A stretch of 64,000 nucleotides of DNA from Berghia stephanieae (GCA_034508935.3 CM067443.1:54452284-54516283), one strand, 5' to 3'; shown: positions 32,578-62,007, numbered from the stretch's first letter. Notes: generated by a model not told the origin, from the sequence alone. Numbers and translations: made by a program.

Positions 32578-33469
32578 TATTTTGGCTTCAAATCCATTTT
32601 CAGTTACGAGTAGAAACGGGCAAACCATATTTATGTACTACGATGAAAGATCTTTATAAGATCCTTTGTTATGAACGGTTACATCACTTTTTTTTTTATC
32701 ACATAGGGTTTTCACAATATTATCTACCTTCTCAATGTTATCTATCTATACGCTGTAATTGAAGTGAGATTGCTCGGGTGAAAACTTTGGACAGTTCTCT
32801 GAAAGAGGGGGTGTTAGCTTTGAGCTGTCCTATTAGTTTGGGGAGATGGTATTTATTTATGCCACTCTAATAGTTTTGAAATGAGACATTTAATATAGTC
32901 CTGTAATTATTCATTGATCTGCCTTTGGAATTTGCTCGATAAATATTCTGAATATAACAATTCAGGCCTCTGAGGCAACTGGTGTCATATTTTTTTTTGT
33001 TGTCCTTAAATCCTTGTTTCAGATTTTCATGGAAAATGTTTAGCAGTTTATTGCTATATTAAAAATTAGAGACATTGATTAGTTTAGTTTTAATTTTATT
33101 ATGTTTAGTCGTATAAAGTCAATCTCTTCAATAAAAAAATCCAATTGGCATTAGTTTTAAAAATAATATAATTCATCATTAATCTATTCATTGTTTCATA
33201 TTTGAATAGGGCTTTTATTGTGTCCAGAATTGTACGTTTTCGAGTTGTTTGCCATATCCTCCCCCACCCCCTCCTCCTAATGAAACTGGAAGTCCAAGAC
33301 AGTTTTTTACATATTTCTATTCAGTAATAAATTTCTACCAACAGATTAGAATCAGCTACATTGACCTATAATTGGCAATGTTATGCATACTTAAATGGAT
33401 TAGCAATTTATTTTTGTTTTTTAAAGTCCGGATTAGACCAAATTTTTTAAGTACTTGGCAGGTTTATTA

Positions 33470-34379
33470 CAGTGCACTCTCCCGATAACGACATGGCTCG
33501 GGACCAGAGGTGCATGTCGTTATCGGGAACATGTCGTTATTCGGAAAATTTCAAGATGGCGGAAAAAGGGGTGTGGTTAGACCCTTAGAATGTACATTAA
33601 TGTGCCAACCATAGTGGGTAATCAGTGATCGGACTTTCCAAACATGTAAAATACACGAAGTGTGTGTGTGTGTGTGTGTGTGTGTAGTTTTGTTGTTTTT
33701 TGTTGTTGTTTTTTGTGTGTCATTTTCCCTCTGTTGTTTATCCGGGCTTGGACCGGCATGAGTGCAGCTGTATTTAATAATACAACTGAACACATGGCCA
33801 CATTAAAAATGTTTTTTTTTTGTTTTTTTTGGGGGGGGGGGGTTGTTGTTTTTGTTTGTTTTTGTTTTTTTTTAAACTAACTGTCGGATTTCGATTTAGA
33901 GAAGAAACCCACAATCCCGGTCTGTCGCTTGTTGCTGTAAATCATAGGGCCGACTTTATCTTCCATCTGATGCAACAAGTCGAAAATAGATGCACCATCC
34001 TTATGTTGCAGTGCAAACCGTCTGACATTTCATTGGCCGATAACAAAGTGATCTCATTGGCTATGAGGTGCCTCTGGTAGGACATTTCATTGGCCGATAA
34101 CAAAGTGATCTCATTGGCTATGAGGTGCCTCTGGCTCAGAGAATGAAATGAAACTTACCGGAAACAACATTTTAGCTATTTTTATTTTTGTATCTAGCAA
34201 AGTCACAGCCGATTATTGCTAACTCAATGTCGTTATCCGGAGAGTGGTCTAAAAAGTATGTCATTATTTAGAGAGTTTTATTACTAATAACATATAGTAA
34301 AAAAATCGGGACCGGGGGCCAATGTCGTTATCGGGAGAATGTCGTTATTCGGAGAGGTCGTTATCGGGAGAGTGCACTG
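33470..34379. mobile_element. pogo/Tigger-like non-autonomous element 1
   Basis: Terminal inverted repeats CAGTGCACTCTCCCGATAAC and GTTATCGGGAGAGTGCACTG are perfect and flanked by TA on both sides (33468-33469, 34380-34381). Further internal copies of GTCGTTATCGGGA lie near both ends. A perfect 54-bp direct duplication (34024-34077 and 34081-34134) and a GT microsatellite at 33661 are internal. No transposase. Confidence 0.88.
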
Positions 34380-34635
34380 TATATGGGTTTTCATTCTTAT
34401 TGCATTAGTGTGTACATTTGAATTTAAAAGACGTATTAGGGTGTGTAGTAAAAGGATAAGGTAAACGTTGCTCTTCTTATATGCATGGTATGATTTGGTT
34501 ATTGCTTTCTGGTGCAAAACATTGTACATATAATTAGAAAGGTTTTGAAGGCAGTTATATTAAATGCTATATATTTCTTTTTATATCATTTGTTTTCCCT
34601 AATGCTGATATTACTATGTACATCATGTCCATGCA

Positions 34636-34641
34636 AATAAA
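34636..34641 (+). terminator. Candidate EIF3J poly(A) signal (distal)
   Basis: AATAAA followed about 25 bp on by a strongly GT/T-rich downstream stretch. If used, the 3' UTR would be about 2.7 kb and would contain the Tigger-like element at 33470-34379. Weaker than the proximal candidate by distance, better by context. Confidence 0.3.
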
Positions 34642-34708
34642 GGAGATGGATGGACAACGATTTGTTTGTTTTTATTTTTTGATTATTCATTGGCAGGTGC
34701 TCATAATT

Positions 34709-34766
34709 CTGGGTGGGTTCCATTCCTGACCTCCCAAGACGGCAGGGAGGCACTTTCTGTGTCTTC
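34709..34766 (+). mobile_element. Family A 5' fragment
   Basis: The first 58 bp of the family (CTGGGTGGGTTCCATTCCTG...), cut off where the next copy begins. Confidence 0.7.
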
Positions 34767-35785
34767 CTGGGTGGGGTTCCCGATCTCTCATAGTGGGCAA
34801 TGAGGTTCTTTCTGAGTCTTCTATCCCCTTGTTTCTGTTTTCCAATTGCTTTCTGTCTTTGTCCTGAGTCCTTGGCTGCTGGGTGGGGTTCCTGGCCTCC
34901 CATAGTGGGCAGGGAGGCACTTACTGTGTCTTCTATCCCCTTATATCTGTCTTCCAACTCACTCTCTGTCTTTGTCTTTGAATGAGATTACTTGGTTTTG
35001 TCCTGGCCCTGGCCTGATACTCTAGCTGAGAGGGAAACAGTAACAGTCAAATGTATAGTTAGTTTTGGGAGATGATATTTTTTTCCTTGTAAATCATCTC
35101 TCTGTTATGCATTGTACTGTTTTCTTTGTTATATACGATTTGTAAAACATTTGAGTGTATTCCTCTTAGTGAGGACCTGTGCTTGTGTCTGGATGAGACT
35201 TTTAGTGATCTCAAACTAGTACTTTGATAGTGTACTCTGGGAATCTACACCTGTACACCTGTTTCTTATTTGAACGAATTCCCCTTTGTCTTACCTTTCC
35301 TTGGGTGCTTTAATTGTAATTCTAGAACTTTTTACTATCCCATTTTCTTCCTTTTTACTGGCGCTGATATGACCTTAATGTGTTGCAAGTGCCGTAAAAC
35401 CCTTAAAAACAACAAGTCCTTGGCTGGGAGGGAAACAGTTCAGTTGAATGTATGATTATAGTTTTGGGAGATCATATTTTTTTCCCTTGGAAATCATCTC
35501 TGTTATGTACTGTTATTTTTAAATATTTTTTTTGAACATAGCCTCTATGATTTGTTAACATTTGAGTGTATTCCTTAGTGGGATCTTGTGCTGGTGTCTG
35601 GGTGAAACACTTGGGTAATCTCAAACTAAGTACACTGATAATAGTGTGCTCTTGGAATCTACATTTGTTCCCTATTTGTACCACTTCCCCTTTGTCTTAC
35701 TGTTTCCTCAATTCCTTTTAATTGTACATCTCTAGAATGTTTTTACTATCCAATTTTCATTCTTTTTTTACTCTAGTGATTGGGA
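34767..35785 (+). mobile_element. Family A copy interrupted by a younger family A copy
   Basis: Outer copy 34767-34878 plus 35427 to about 35785. Its 3' hairpin is missing; a family C fragment follows directly. Confidence 0.78.
34879..35414 (+). mobile_element. Family A SINE-like retroposon, inner nested copy
   Basis: A 536-bp copy with both ends intact; perfect 12-bp target duplication AGTCCTTGGCTG (34867-34878, 35415-35426) derived from the outer copy. Confidence 0.9.
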
Positions 35786-35932
35786 AGCTTGGTCCTTTAC
35801 GTCTAGTGGAAATTATTTTGCATCAGTCTAGATGATAGCAAGTAATTGTTACTGTCCATTTAACATAACAAGCCATGATTCACCAGCTCCATGGCCCCTA
35901 TAGCTGTGAAGGACTTTTAAAGAAAACGAGGC
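35771..35932 (+). mobile_element. Family C SINE, headless fragment
   Basis: CTAGTGATTGGGAAGCTTGG, then TTACTGTCCATTTAACATAA and CACCAGCTCCATGGCCCCTA match the body and tail of family C copies at 44000 and 62581. Confidence 0.55.
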
Positions 35933-35984
35933 TATTTACACAAAGAAGTGATAGGTGGAATTTCCATTATGTACGGCAAAGGAA

Positions 35985-36491
35985 TGTTGGCTGCCCCCTG
36001 GGCTGGTGAATTCTTCATCAATCTACAGCATTGCCATCTCTTCTATTTCTATTCCCCTAAAATCATTTCTTCTTTCCTTAAGGCCTGATGCCTTTGTTCT
36101 GGAAAGGGAGGAACCATTTGGTTTGCCTGAAACCCTTATCTTTTGCTGAGGGGAAATTGAGTGGATCTTTCTCTTTGTAATAATCATTTTTTCCTTTGTA
36201 AATCAGCTCTCAGTTATTATGTAATTGTAATAAATTTACTATAATGGATAGTTTGTAACCGTTTGAACGTATCCTTTTTGACAAAGATCCTGTAATGGTG
36301 GTTTGAGTCTAGCTATAAAAGTAATATTTTGCTTTTGGATAAACTTCTGTTTAGCTCGTCTTTTTTTGTGCTAAATCTTTGGTTGGTTATTTAGCTATAT
36401 CTAAATCTTTTGGCTATTCTTTTATCATCATTTTCCATTGGTGCTGAAATGACCTAAATGTGTCACAAGACCTCAAAAATACCCCCGCCCC

Positions 36492-36522
<31 letters not shown>

Positions 36523-36540
36523 AACACCCCAAAACAAACA
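35985..36540 (+). mobile_element. Family A copy, old and diverged
   Basis: Middle (CCTTTGTAAATCAGCTCTCA) and 3' end (TTGGTGCTGAAATGACCTAA) are recognisable; the terminal hairpin is replaced by a C-run/A-run tract (36488-36524). Confidence 0.55.
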
Positions 36541-36570
36541 AACATCCAAAACACAGGGAATATGGAATTA

Positions 36571-37689
36571 CAATGCAACCCCTGAATAACGACATTGCCC
36601 AGGACCGGAAAATTATTCCGGGGTTTTCAAGATGGCGGAAAAAGGGGCGAGGTGAGACCCATGAATACCTAACAGTAACAGTGCGATGCGCGGTCCAGTG
36701 CCTGGAGTAAAGACACGTCCAAAAGCGTTAGAATGAGTATTTATCCTATTTACAAAGAGTATAGATGCTATGCGCTTAGCTAAGCAGAAACTCACAACAT
36801 TGCCATCCTGAAAAATAATGGACTAACACACATAACTATATGTGCACCTGTGTGATGTCAACTTCGTTCTATCTATACCAGTTTCGATTTCACTTTCAAA
36901 TGTGTATTGTCTTTGTTTTGATCATAAGCATGCAGTGCTTGAACGCCATTTAACAAAACTGAGAATAAAGCATGAAAATATATTCCCAATATGATAAATT
37001 CCCACGAGAAATATAGATGCACATATCTACAGTAGTTTCGATTTTAATTAAAATGAAATCCATACGATACTGCTGATGATATTTGAATACCGAGATACTT
37101 TTTTAAGTGCACCAAAATTTACAAGCACTTAAAAATCAGTAGACCTAGTCTTACGATATTAACACCCCCCCCAACCGATGGTTCATATGAAAATAACAAA
37201 GAGGCTGTTACTGCTTTCCCCGGCTATTTCAACATATTACGTATAAGACTATAAATATCCTTAATTGCCCCCATAGCACACGGCATTGCCTGATACTGAT
37301 ATCAGTTAACCTCAACTGACCTCAGACAGGTAGCTATCATGGACGGTAAATGGACCCTTGAGAGTACTGTCGACTGATCAACTTCTTTGCTGTGAGCAAG
37401 CGCAGATTCCACACAGTGTAGTAAACATGTTCTGATTGGTCGGTAACAAGGCAATCTCATTGGGAGGGGAAAAGGCGTTTAGAGTGAGTTGACCATGTTT
37501 GCGTATTAAATATCGGTATCAACTGCCGATTATTGTTATAACGATGTCGCTAAACAGGGGTTTTACTAAAATGTATGTCGCTATTTGGGTTTTTTAAAAT
37601 TACTAATAACATATAGTATATAGCAAAAAATTCGGGACCAGAGGTCAATGTCGCTATCCCGGGGTTGTCGTTATCCAGAGGTTGCACTG
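36571..37689. mobile_element. pogo/Tigger-like non-autonomous element 2
   Basis: Ends CAATGCAACCCCTGAATAAC and GTTATCCAGAGGTTGCACTG are diverged inverted repeats flanked by TA (36569-36570, 37690-37691). It shares TTTTCAAGATGGCGGAAAAA and other internal phrases with element 1 (33470-34379) but is clearly older, with imperfect termini. Confidence 0.82.
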
Positions 37690-37691
37690 TA

Positions 37692-38318
37692 TTTATTCGT
37701 GCATGATTAAAAAAAAAAAATATCAGTGAAGGCCATGCGTAAAAATCACATTGGTATATTTTAATATTTCCAGACAATATGAAAATAATATGAACAGTAT
37801 CAAATTTGTAACCATATCACTATTACCCAACAATACAGAATAATAGCAACATATTTTTCAACAAACATTTGGAGGAGGAGAGAACAGAGACCTTTTGCCC
37901 ACATTCCCAACCTCCTCACCTCGCCTTATTCTCCTGACCACAGTTGTCATTTGTCATAGATGAGACATAAAAAATGATTTTGCAGTAAGGGCCCTCCATC
38001 CAGATGTGTCCTCAGGATTTCCCAACATGAAATTTTAAAAAATCCTAATTCTTTCCTAAAGCTTTCAACAGAGGTACTTCCCGCTTGTATTGACAACACT
38101 TTAAAAAAAACCCTGGAAGGTTCATGGTTTGAGTTTCGCATTGAGTGGCCTATAGTTGAGTCCTTGGAAAAGGCTGTTTACTCACATTCTCTGCTGTAAT
38201 TAGGTGTAAAAAAATGACATTAACAGCTTTGTCTCTAAAAAAAAATATAATTGAAATATTAACATTAACAGGCACCGTGCCCATGTGCCCAGTGTTTCTG
38301 TTGGCTAGGAACCCCTTT
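37692..38318. other. No recognised feature
   Basis: Unassigned intergenic sequence between the two convergent genes. Confidence 0.45.
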
Positions 38319-38532
38319 GGGGGCAGTGTGGCACAGCGATACGGTCTTTGCTTCGTACCGAAAAGTACCAAATTGATCATCCGCCATTGCGCCGTGCTAC
38401 TTTGAGCAAGTCATCTTGCCCTAGCTCAATTTGCGGTGCAGCAAATGATGCCTGGGTTATTCTAGTCTTCCCTTGGAATAGACCCTGGAGACAAATTTCC
38501 CCTACGTGATGAAGAAAGAAAATTTTATTTAA
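38319..38532 (+). mobile_element. tRNA-headed SINE with CORE-like body (family B)
   Basis: Head GGGGCAGTGTGGCACAGCGA, then TACGGTCTTTGCTTCGTACC; body with TTTGAGCAAGTCATCTTGCC and CTCAATTTGCGGTGC; end CCCTTGGAATAGACCCTGGA and a TTTTATTT tail. Two more copies lie at 47235 and 55578. Confidence 0.75.
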
Positions 38533-38644
38533 TTTTTTAATTTTTTTGTAAAGCAAACTTTTAACTGTCTCTATTGGTAAAAGCATTTATTATATGAACA
38601 AACATTTTATATACCCCAAACAATGTTTTCATCAAAGTTGAATT

Positions 38645-38716
38645 AAGTCAACCTCGCTTAAAGTCAACACACCTTCAGTCCAAGTTTGTTGACTTTAAGC
38701 AGACAGCATTGTACCT
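38645..38716. repeat. Short inverted repeat, possible pogo-type end
   Basis: CTTAAAGTCAACA (38659) and TGTTGACTTTAAG (38688) are inverted copies; the outer sequence ends GCATTGTA as in pogo-type termini. Too short to call an element. Confidence 0.3.
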
Positions 38717-38719
38717 TGA

Positions 38720-39510
38720 TGCACTTTGACATTCAATCACAGAAACTGGAATTAACATTTCATCATTTCTAACCTACAAGACAACCTTTGGAATTGTAAA
38801 CAGAAGGGAAAAAAAGCATCACACATGACAGCTTAAAATCACTAATACAATTAACATGATAGTAAATTAAGAATTGAAAGACCATTTGGATACATAAGTA
38901 GCCTCTTCATCCACTGCAGTTCAGTAAATGGGTCACAAGCCATCGGAGACATGGTTTAATTGTGTAATTTTCACTGAATCAAGCACTGTTTGGATTGACC
39001 TGTGAACACAGATAGGAAGCAATGATGATCATTTGACTGTAGAAATGACAAGTCTTGATAGAGAATTTAGCGAAGAGAAGAATAAATAATATAATGCGTT
39101 TGTATTGAAGTGAAGATCAGATTCAATTTCTGGATACAAACAGATCCTATCACAGATCTTCCAAATTTCAGACAAACTGAAATGCTAAATTCTGTACCAT
39201 TGTCATTTCATGTCAAATTTACATTCTGCACAAGAGCTTGAGAAGTGAATTGCCTCACTGGCTGGGTAGCCATTGTGAAGTGATATATTAGTATGCACGT
39301 TTAATATTAAATTGATAAGTACAGGTACAGCATGTAAATGATAGAATGGAGACAAACTTTAGCAAGGATTGCTGAACTCGCTCTATCCCATTATTAAAGT
39401 CAGTCACATTTTTCTGTGTTGGCGGTTTAAAAATAACAAAACGAAACAAAACAAACAGCATACTTTATATAACATTAACATATTACAGAAGAGGAGAAAA
39501 AAAAAAGATT
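38720..39510. other. No recognised feature downstream of ULK3
   Basis: Minus-strand TTTATT-complement poly(A) hexamers occur only further off, near 38586 and 38524. No repeat assigned. Confidence 0.4.
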
Positions 39511-39516
39511 TTTAAT
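39511..39516 (-). terminator. Candidate ULK3 poly(A) signal
   Basis: ATTAAA on the minus strand about 46 bp after the stop, followed by a 12-base T run on the transcript strand, a plausible downstream element. It would give a very short 3' UTR. Confidence 0.35.
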
Positions 39517-39561
39517 CTACTAAAAATGATGAAAATAATAATATAGCCATGAAATGAAATA

Positions 39562-57110
<17,549 letters not shown>

Positions 57111-57371
57111 TATTCGGCTCTGTCAACCTTTCCAATAGTACAGGTATTCATCTCCCATTAGACATTAGATTGTTCCACTGGACTCCACCATTTGTTTGTT
57201 GACATTCATTCGAATTACCGAAAACACGACAATGTCCTGTGAAAACTTGGGAAAAAAGATTTTTACACAGCTGAAAGCAAAGGTCCGATGAAATTTGAAA
57301 GAGCTCCATAAAGCAGAGGTTTTTAGTTTGCTTTCATTGATAACAGCATAATGTATTATAAAAAAGGAAGT
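57111..57371 (-). promoter_or_regulatory. ULK3: Probable ULK3 promoter and 5' UTR
   Basis: The 260 bp upstream of the ULK3 start are unique sequence between the ATG and the palindromic repeat at 57372. I see no TATA box or recognised motif; the promoter must lie here or within the repeat block. Confidence 0.3.
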
Positions 57372-57420
57372 GGTTATTCAGTATCAGATACTGAATAGTG
57401 CTTTGCCACTATTCAGTATC
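57372..57420. repeat. Palindromic ATTCAGTATC repeat, ULK3-proximal copy
   Basis: TTATTCAGTATC, A, GATACTGAATAG followed by TGCTTTGCC and another ACTATTCAGTATC. The same unit as the tandem array at 60641-60780. Confidence 0.9.
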
Positions 57421-57681
57421 CATAAGGAACTCTTTTATTATAGAGAGAGTGAAAAGTGCGACAATCTCAGTTGAATGTAAATAAACTGCTGACCTACTAC
57501 CAGATTGAACTCGTGCAGTAACTGACAGCCCGATTCAAAGTTGTAGAAATATTTTGATCGTTATTTTTAAATTTCTGCTATAGTGCAATTAACATAGTTC
57601 AAAATATCAAAAGAAGAGTGGCATTCAAATACATTTTTTAATGTCTAAATAGACATGATTAAATGTCACTAAAAGTTCAGT

Positions 57682-57760
57682 GACACCATGGCTTGGTGGA
57701 TAAGCTGTTTGACTCTGAACTTAAGGTTCGAGAGTTCAAATCCCGGCCGGGTTAACTTTT
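57682..57760 (+). repeat. tRNA-like sequence
   Basis: A box CATGGCTTGGTGG and B box AGTTCAAATCCCGG with Gln-like loop CTCTGAA, but the anticodon stem and T stem do not pair well; a tRNA pseudogene or SINE head. Confidence 0.4.
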
Positions 57761-57825
57761 ATTTTTCCCCAATATTTTTGTTTTAATCATTTTATTTTCT
57801 TGTAATATATTTTAATGTATATATT

Positions 57826-57826
57826 A

Positions 57827-57920
<94 letters not shown>

Positions 57921-57922
57921 TC
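57826..57922. repeat. (TTA)n microsatellite
   Basis: About 32 TTA units, followed by GTT and ATC triplets to 57975. Confidence 0.95.
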
Positions 57923-58297
57923 TACTTACTATTATTATTATTGTTGTTGTTGTAATCGTCATCATCATCATTATTATGATTATGATTTTTAAATCAAGTA
58001 GTAGGAGTTATTTAATCAGTTATCGATTTATTACGAATATCTTTTATGTGTTATAATCTCGTTGTTGTTTTTCATTGATGTGCTCTTCTATTGTTCATTA
58101 CTTTTTAAAATCTTGCTTTTTTCTGTTTGTCACATTTGTTGTTGTTGTTGTTCTTGTTGTTGTTTTTGTTTGTTTGTTTGTTTTGTCATCTAAGACAATC
58201 CCGATTCATTATAAATATGTGGCCAGACTTTCTGCCATTTTTAATTGAATGATGTACTTCCGTGAATTAATTGCAGTATTATATTAAAATTTACGTG

Positions 58298-58650
<353 letters not shown>

Positions 58651-58719
58651 TAAACAGATACTGAATATTAGACTACAATTGACATCTATTTACTGAATAC
58701 ACGTGGTATTTTTAGGGGT

Positions 58720-60640
58720 GTTTCTTTTTTTACGAAACCTAAAACCTGCCGAAACACGCCGAAACCTGACAAAGTTAGGGGAAGCAGGCAGCAGTGGGGA
58801 GTGAACCTGGGACTCAGGGAAGTGTACACCATTGGGGAGTGAACCTGGGACTGGGTTTCGTAACAAAAAGCAATTACTTTTTTTACGAAACCCAACAATA
58901 TCCAACAAATTTATGGAAAGAAAGTAGGCAACAGTGGGGGAGTGAACCTGAGACTCAGGGAAGTGTACACTATTGGGGAATAAACCTAAGTCTATGTTTT
59001 TCGGTGGGTTTTGGCTGGTTTCGTAAAAAAGTAATTGCTTCATTCTCATCTGGTACCCAACTCCCATAGTCCCAGGTTCATTTCCACTGATATCCTCTTC
59101 TCACAGTCCCAGGTTCACTCTCAACCAGTGTGCACTTCCCTGAGTCCCGGTTCATTGCCCAATGGTGCCCACTTCCCATAACTTTTGATAATTTCGGTAG
59201 GTTTCGAAATAAAAGTACATTCTGAGCTCACTGTCCACTGGTATCAGCCTCTCGCAGTCCCAGGTTCAATCCTCATCTGTGTCCAAATCCCAGATTCACT
59301 CCCCACTGCTGCCTGCTTCCCATAACGTTGTCGGGTTTTGGCAGGTTTCGTAAAACAGTAATTCCCCCTCCCACTTGGTATTGTCTTTTTACAATATCCA
59401 GAGTCCCAGGTTCACTCCCCACAAGTGTACACTTCCCTGAATCTCAGGTTCACCCCCCCACTGTTGCCTACTTCAATAACTTTGTCGGATATTGCCAGGT
59501 TTCGTCGGGTTTCGTAAAAAAGTAATTGCTTTTATATGAAACTCGCTGAAGCACGCTGAAAACCAGAGTCTCAGGTTCACTCCCCACTGGCGTACACTTC
59601 CCTGAATCTCCCATAACTTTGTCGGATATTGCCAGGTTTCGTATAAAAGTAATTGCATTTATATGAAACTCGCTGAAACCCGCCGAAAACCAGAGTCTCA
59701 GGTTCACTCCCCACATGTGTATACTTCCATGAATCTCAGGTTCACCCCCCACTATTGCCTACTTCAATAACTTTGTCGGATATTTCCAGGTTTCGTCGGG
59801 TTTCATAAAAAAGTAATTGCTTATATATGAAACTCGCTGAAATTCGCCTAAACCCAGAGTCTCAGGTTCACTCCCTACTGGTGTACACTTCCCTGAGTCT
59901 CAGGTTCAGTCCCCATTATTTGCTTACTTTCCATAACTTTGCCCCAATTTGTTGGCATTTGGCGCATTTCGTAAACAAAAAGTAATTGCTTTTTTAAAAT
60001 AACAAAATCCGCCGAAACCCAGTCCCAGGTTCACTCCCCACTCGTGTACACTTCCCCGAATCTCAGTTTCACTCCCCACTGTTGCCTACTACCCATAACT
60101 TTCTTGGATATTGCAAGGTTTCGTCGGGTTTTGTATAAAAGTAATTGATTTTATATGAAACTAGCTGAAGCTCGCCGAAAACCATAGTCTCAGGTTCACT
60201 CCCCACTGGTGTACACTTCACTGAGTCCCAGGTTCACTCCCCACGCGTTGCCTACTTTCCACTTCTTTGCCGCATATTGTCGGGTTTCGTACAAAAGTAA
60301 TCCCCCCCCCCCCAATTTGTTATTGCTTTTTTATAAAACCCAGAGTCCCAGGTTCACTCCCCACTGGTGTACACTTCCCTGAATCTCAGGTTCACCCCCT
60401 CCTCCCCCCCCCCCCTCCTCAGCCTCTACACACACACACACACACGCTGCTGCCTACGTCCCATAACTTTGTCGGATATTGCCAGGTGTCGTCCGGCTTT
60501 TTATTACGAAACCCGCTGAAACCCAGTCCCAGGTTCACTCCCCACTGTTGTACACTTCTCTGAGTCCGAGATTCACTCCCACAGCTGCCCTCTTCCCATA
60601 ACTTTGTCGGGTTTCGGAAAAAAAAAACACCGTATGAAAG
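58720..60640. repeat. Satellite of ~160-bp units with an orientation switch
   Basis: About twelve units. Each holds GGTTCACTCCCCACT (often twice), GTGTACACTTCCCTGA, ATAACTTTGTCGGATATTGC and GGTTTCGTAAAAAAGTAATTGC-like phrases; spacing of the last phrase is mostly 158-165 bp (one of 127). Before about 59040 the units are reverse-complemented; after it they are forward. Short open frames in it are by-products. Confidence 0.88.
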
Positions 60641-60780
60641 TGCAAAACCACTATTCAGTGTCAGATACTGAATAGTGCAAAACCACTATTCAGTATCAGA
60701 TACTGAATAGTGCAAAACCACTATTCAGTATCAGATACTGAATAGTGCAAAACCACTATTCAGTATCAGATACTGAATAG
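60641..60780. repeat. Four tandem 35-bp palindromic units
   Basis: Each unit is TGCAAAACC plus 13-bp arms ACTATTCAGTATC and GATACTGAATAGT around a single A. Only one substitution seen in the first unit (GTGTC for GTATC), so the array is young. Confidence 0.95.
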
Positions 60781-60783
60781 TGC

Positions 60784-61126
60784 TAGCCTATAAAAAATGC
60801 TTGCGTCACCATGTTATAATCGACCCAAAAGATTTCACCCGTAGCCTTCGTGATACCGCACACTTCCCGAAATATTACATCACAATATAAGGCGACCGTC
60901 ACTAAAAGAAAGCGAAAAGCGAGTTGACGTTAGTAGTGCTCAGTGATCCCAATTGTTGAATACAACATTCTTGTTGTTTTTTTTTTTCTTTTGGTAGTCG
61001 TCACCTTGCATTGAGACATATAATTTTGGCCAATGTCAGGCTTTGAATCTACGAAGCCTATGGTTTATTACGTGTCTATTCCGTACTTATGATGTTATGT
61101 TTGTGTTATGTTTTTATATTTCTCTG
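60784..61126. other. No recognised feature
   Basis: Unique-looking sequence between the palindrome array and the foldback element. Confidence 0.45.
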
Positions 61127-61577
61127 AATAAATATTAATGTGAAATTGAATGTAAGCTTCAATTTAATTACAAAAACAGATCAAATGAACATTTCGGGTT
61201 ACATTTGATCTTTTTTTTTTTTATTCCATTGTATTTATTTTCCAACAACAGTCTACACGTTTTTATATTTCACTTTCTAAACTGCATTACACAGTTCCTC
61301 CCCGTCTCCCCTCTTTTCACTTAATTAATTGCACACTTTTTAGAAATATCTTGTATTCTATTTTAATTCGTGCTTCCTTACAAAGGATCATACTAATTTC
61401 CTGCCAACCAATGTTTTTGTTTATTCATCTTAATTACGCCACTACCACATTATCTCATTCATTTGTGGTGTTTCATTCATCATGTTTTGTTGATAAAGGG
61501 GAAACCCAAAAAGTTCATTTGATCTGTTTTTGTAATTAAATTGAAGCTTACATTCAATTTCACGTTATTATTTATTT
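61127..61577. mobile_element. Foldback (long inverted repeat) element
   Basis: Arms of about 75 bp: 61127-61202 and its reverse complement 61499-61577, nearly identical over GAATGTAAGCTTCAATTTAA and TTACAAAAACAGATCAAATG. The loop is about 295 bp with no coding frame. Confidence 0.8.
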
Positions 61578-61739
61578 CTTCGAGCTTCGAGCAGCAACAT
61601 TGACATTATTTCTCTGAATATAGCGTTTAACTTTTAAAGCTACTCTCGTTGAAATTTGTGGTTTATATTTGACTCGTTCGGACCCCATCACAGACAAAAT
61701 TCCCTATAGACAGTAAATGTAGTTGGTTTCTTTTCTTTG

Positions 61740-61744
<5 letters not shown>

Positions 61745-61818
<74 letters not shown>

Positions 61819-61830
61819 ACCCCCCCCCCC
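61745..61830. repeat. (TC)n microsatellite with C run
   Basis: CT units to about 61815, then CCCTACC and ten C. Confidence 0.96.
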
Positions 61831-62003
61831 CTTTTGAGTTGAGGATAAGCAGTGGCGTGGCGTGCTTACAGTATAAGGTGGTGCCAGAATCAGAAGAATA
61901 TGAATGACTTAAAACATGCTGTATTTGTAAATTAAAAAGAAAGAAGAAAAATTAAAGAGAAGACTTATTCAAATAAGTAAGAGTCGGTATATACCATTTC
62001 TCA

Positions 62004-62007
<4 letters not shown>

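Noticed and set aside
57682-57760. Functional tRNA-Gln gene
   Set aside because: A and B boxes and a CTCTGAA loop are present, but the anticodon and T stems do not pair, so I call it tRNA-like only.
58690-59067. 125-residue frame with repeated FxKKxNxF and VHFPESQVHSP motifs
   Set aside because: Translation of the 160-bp satellite; the motif repeats because the DNA does. No start, splice or family support.
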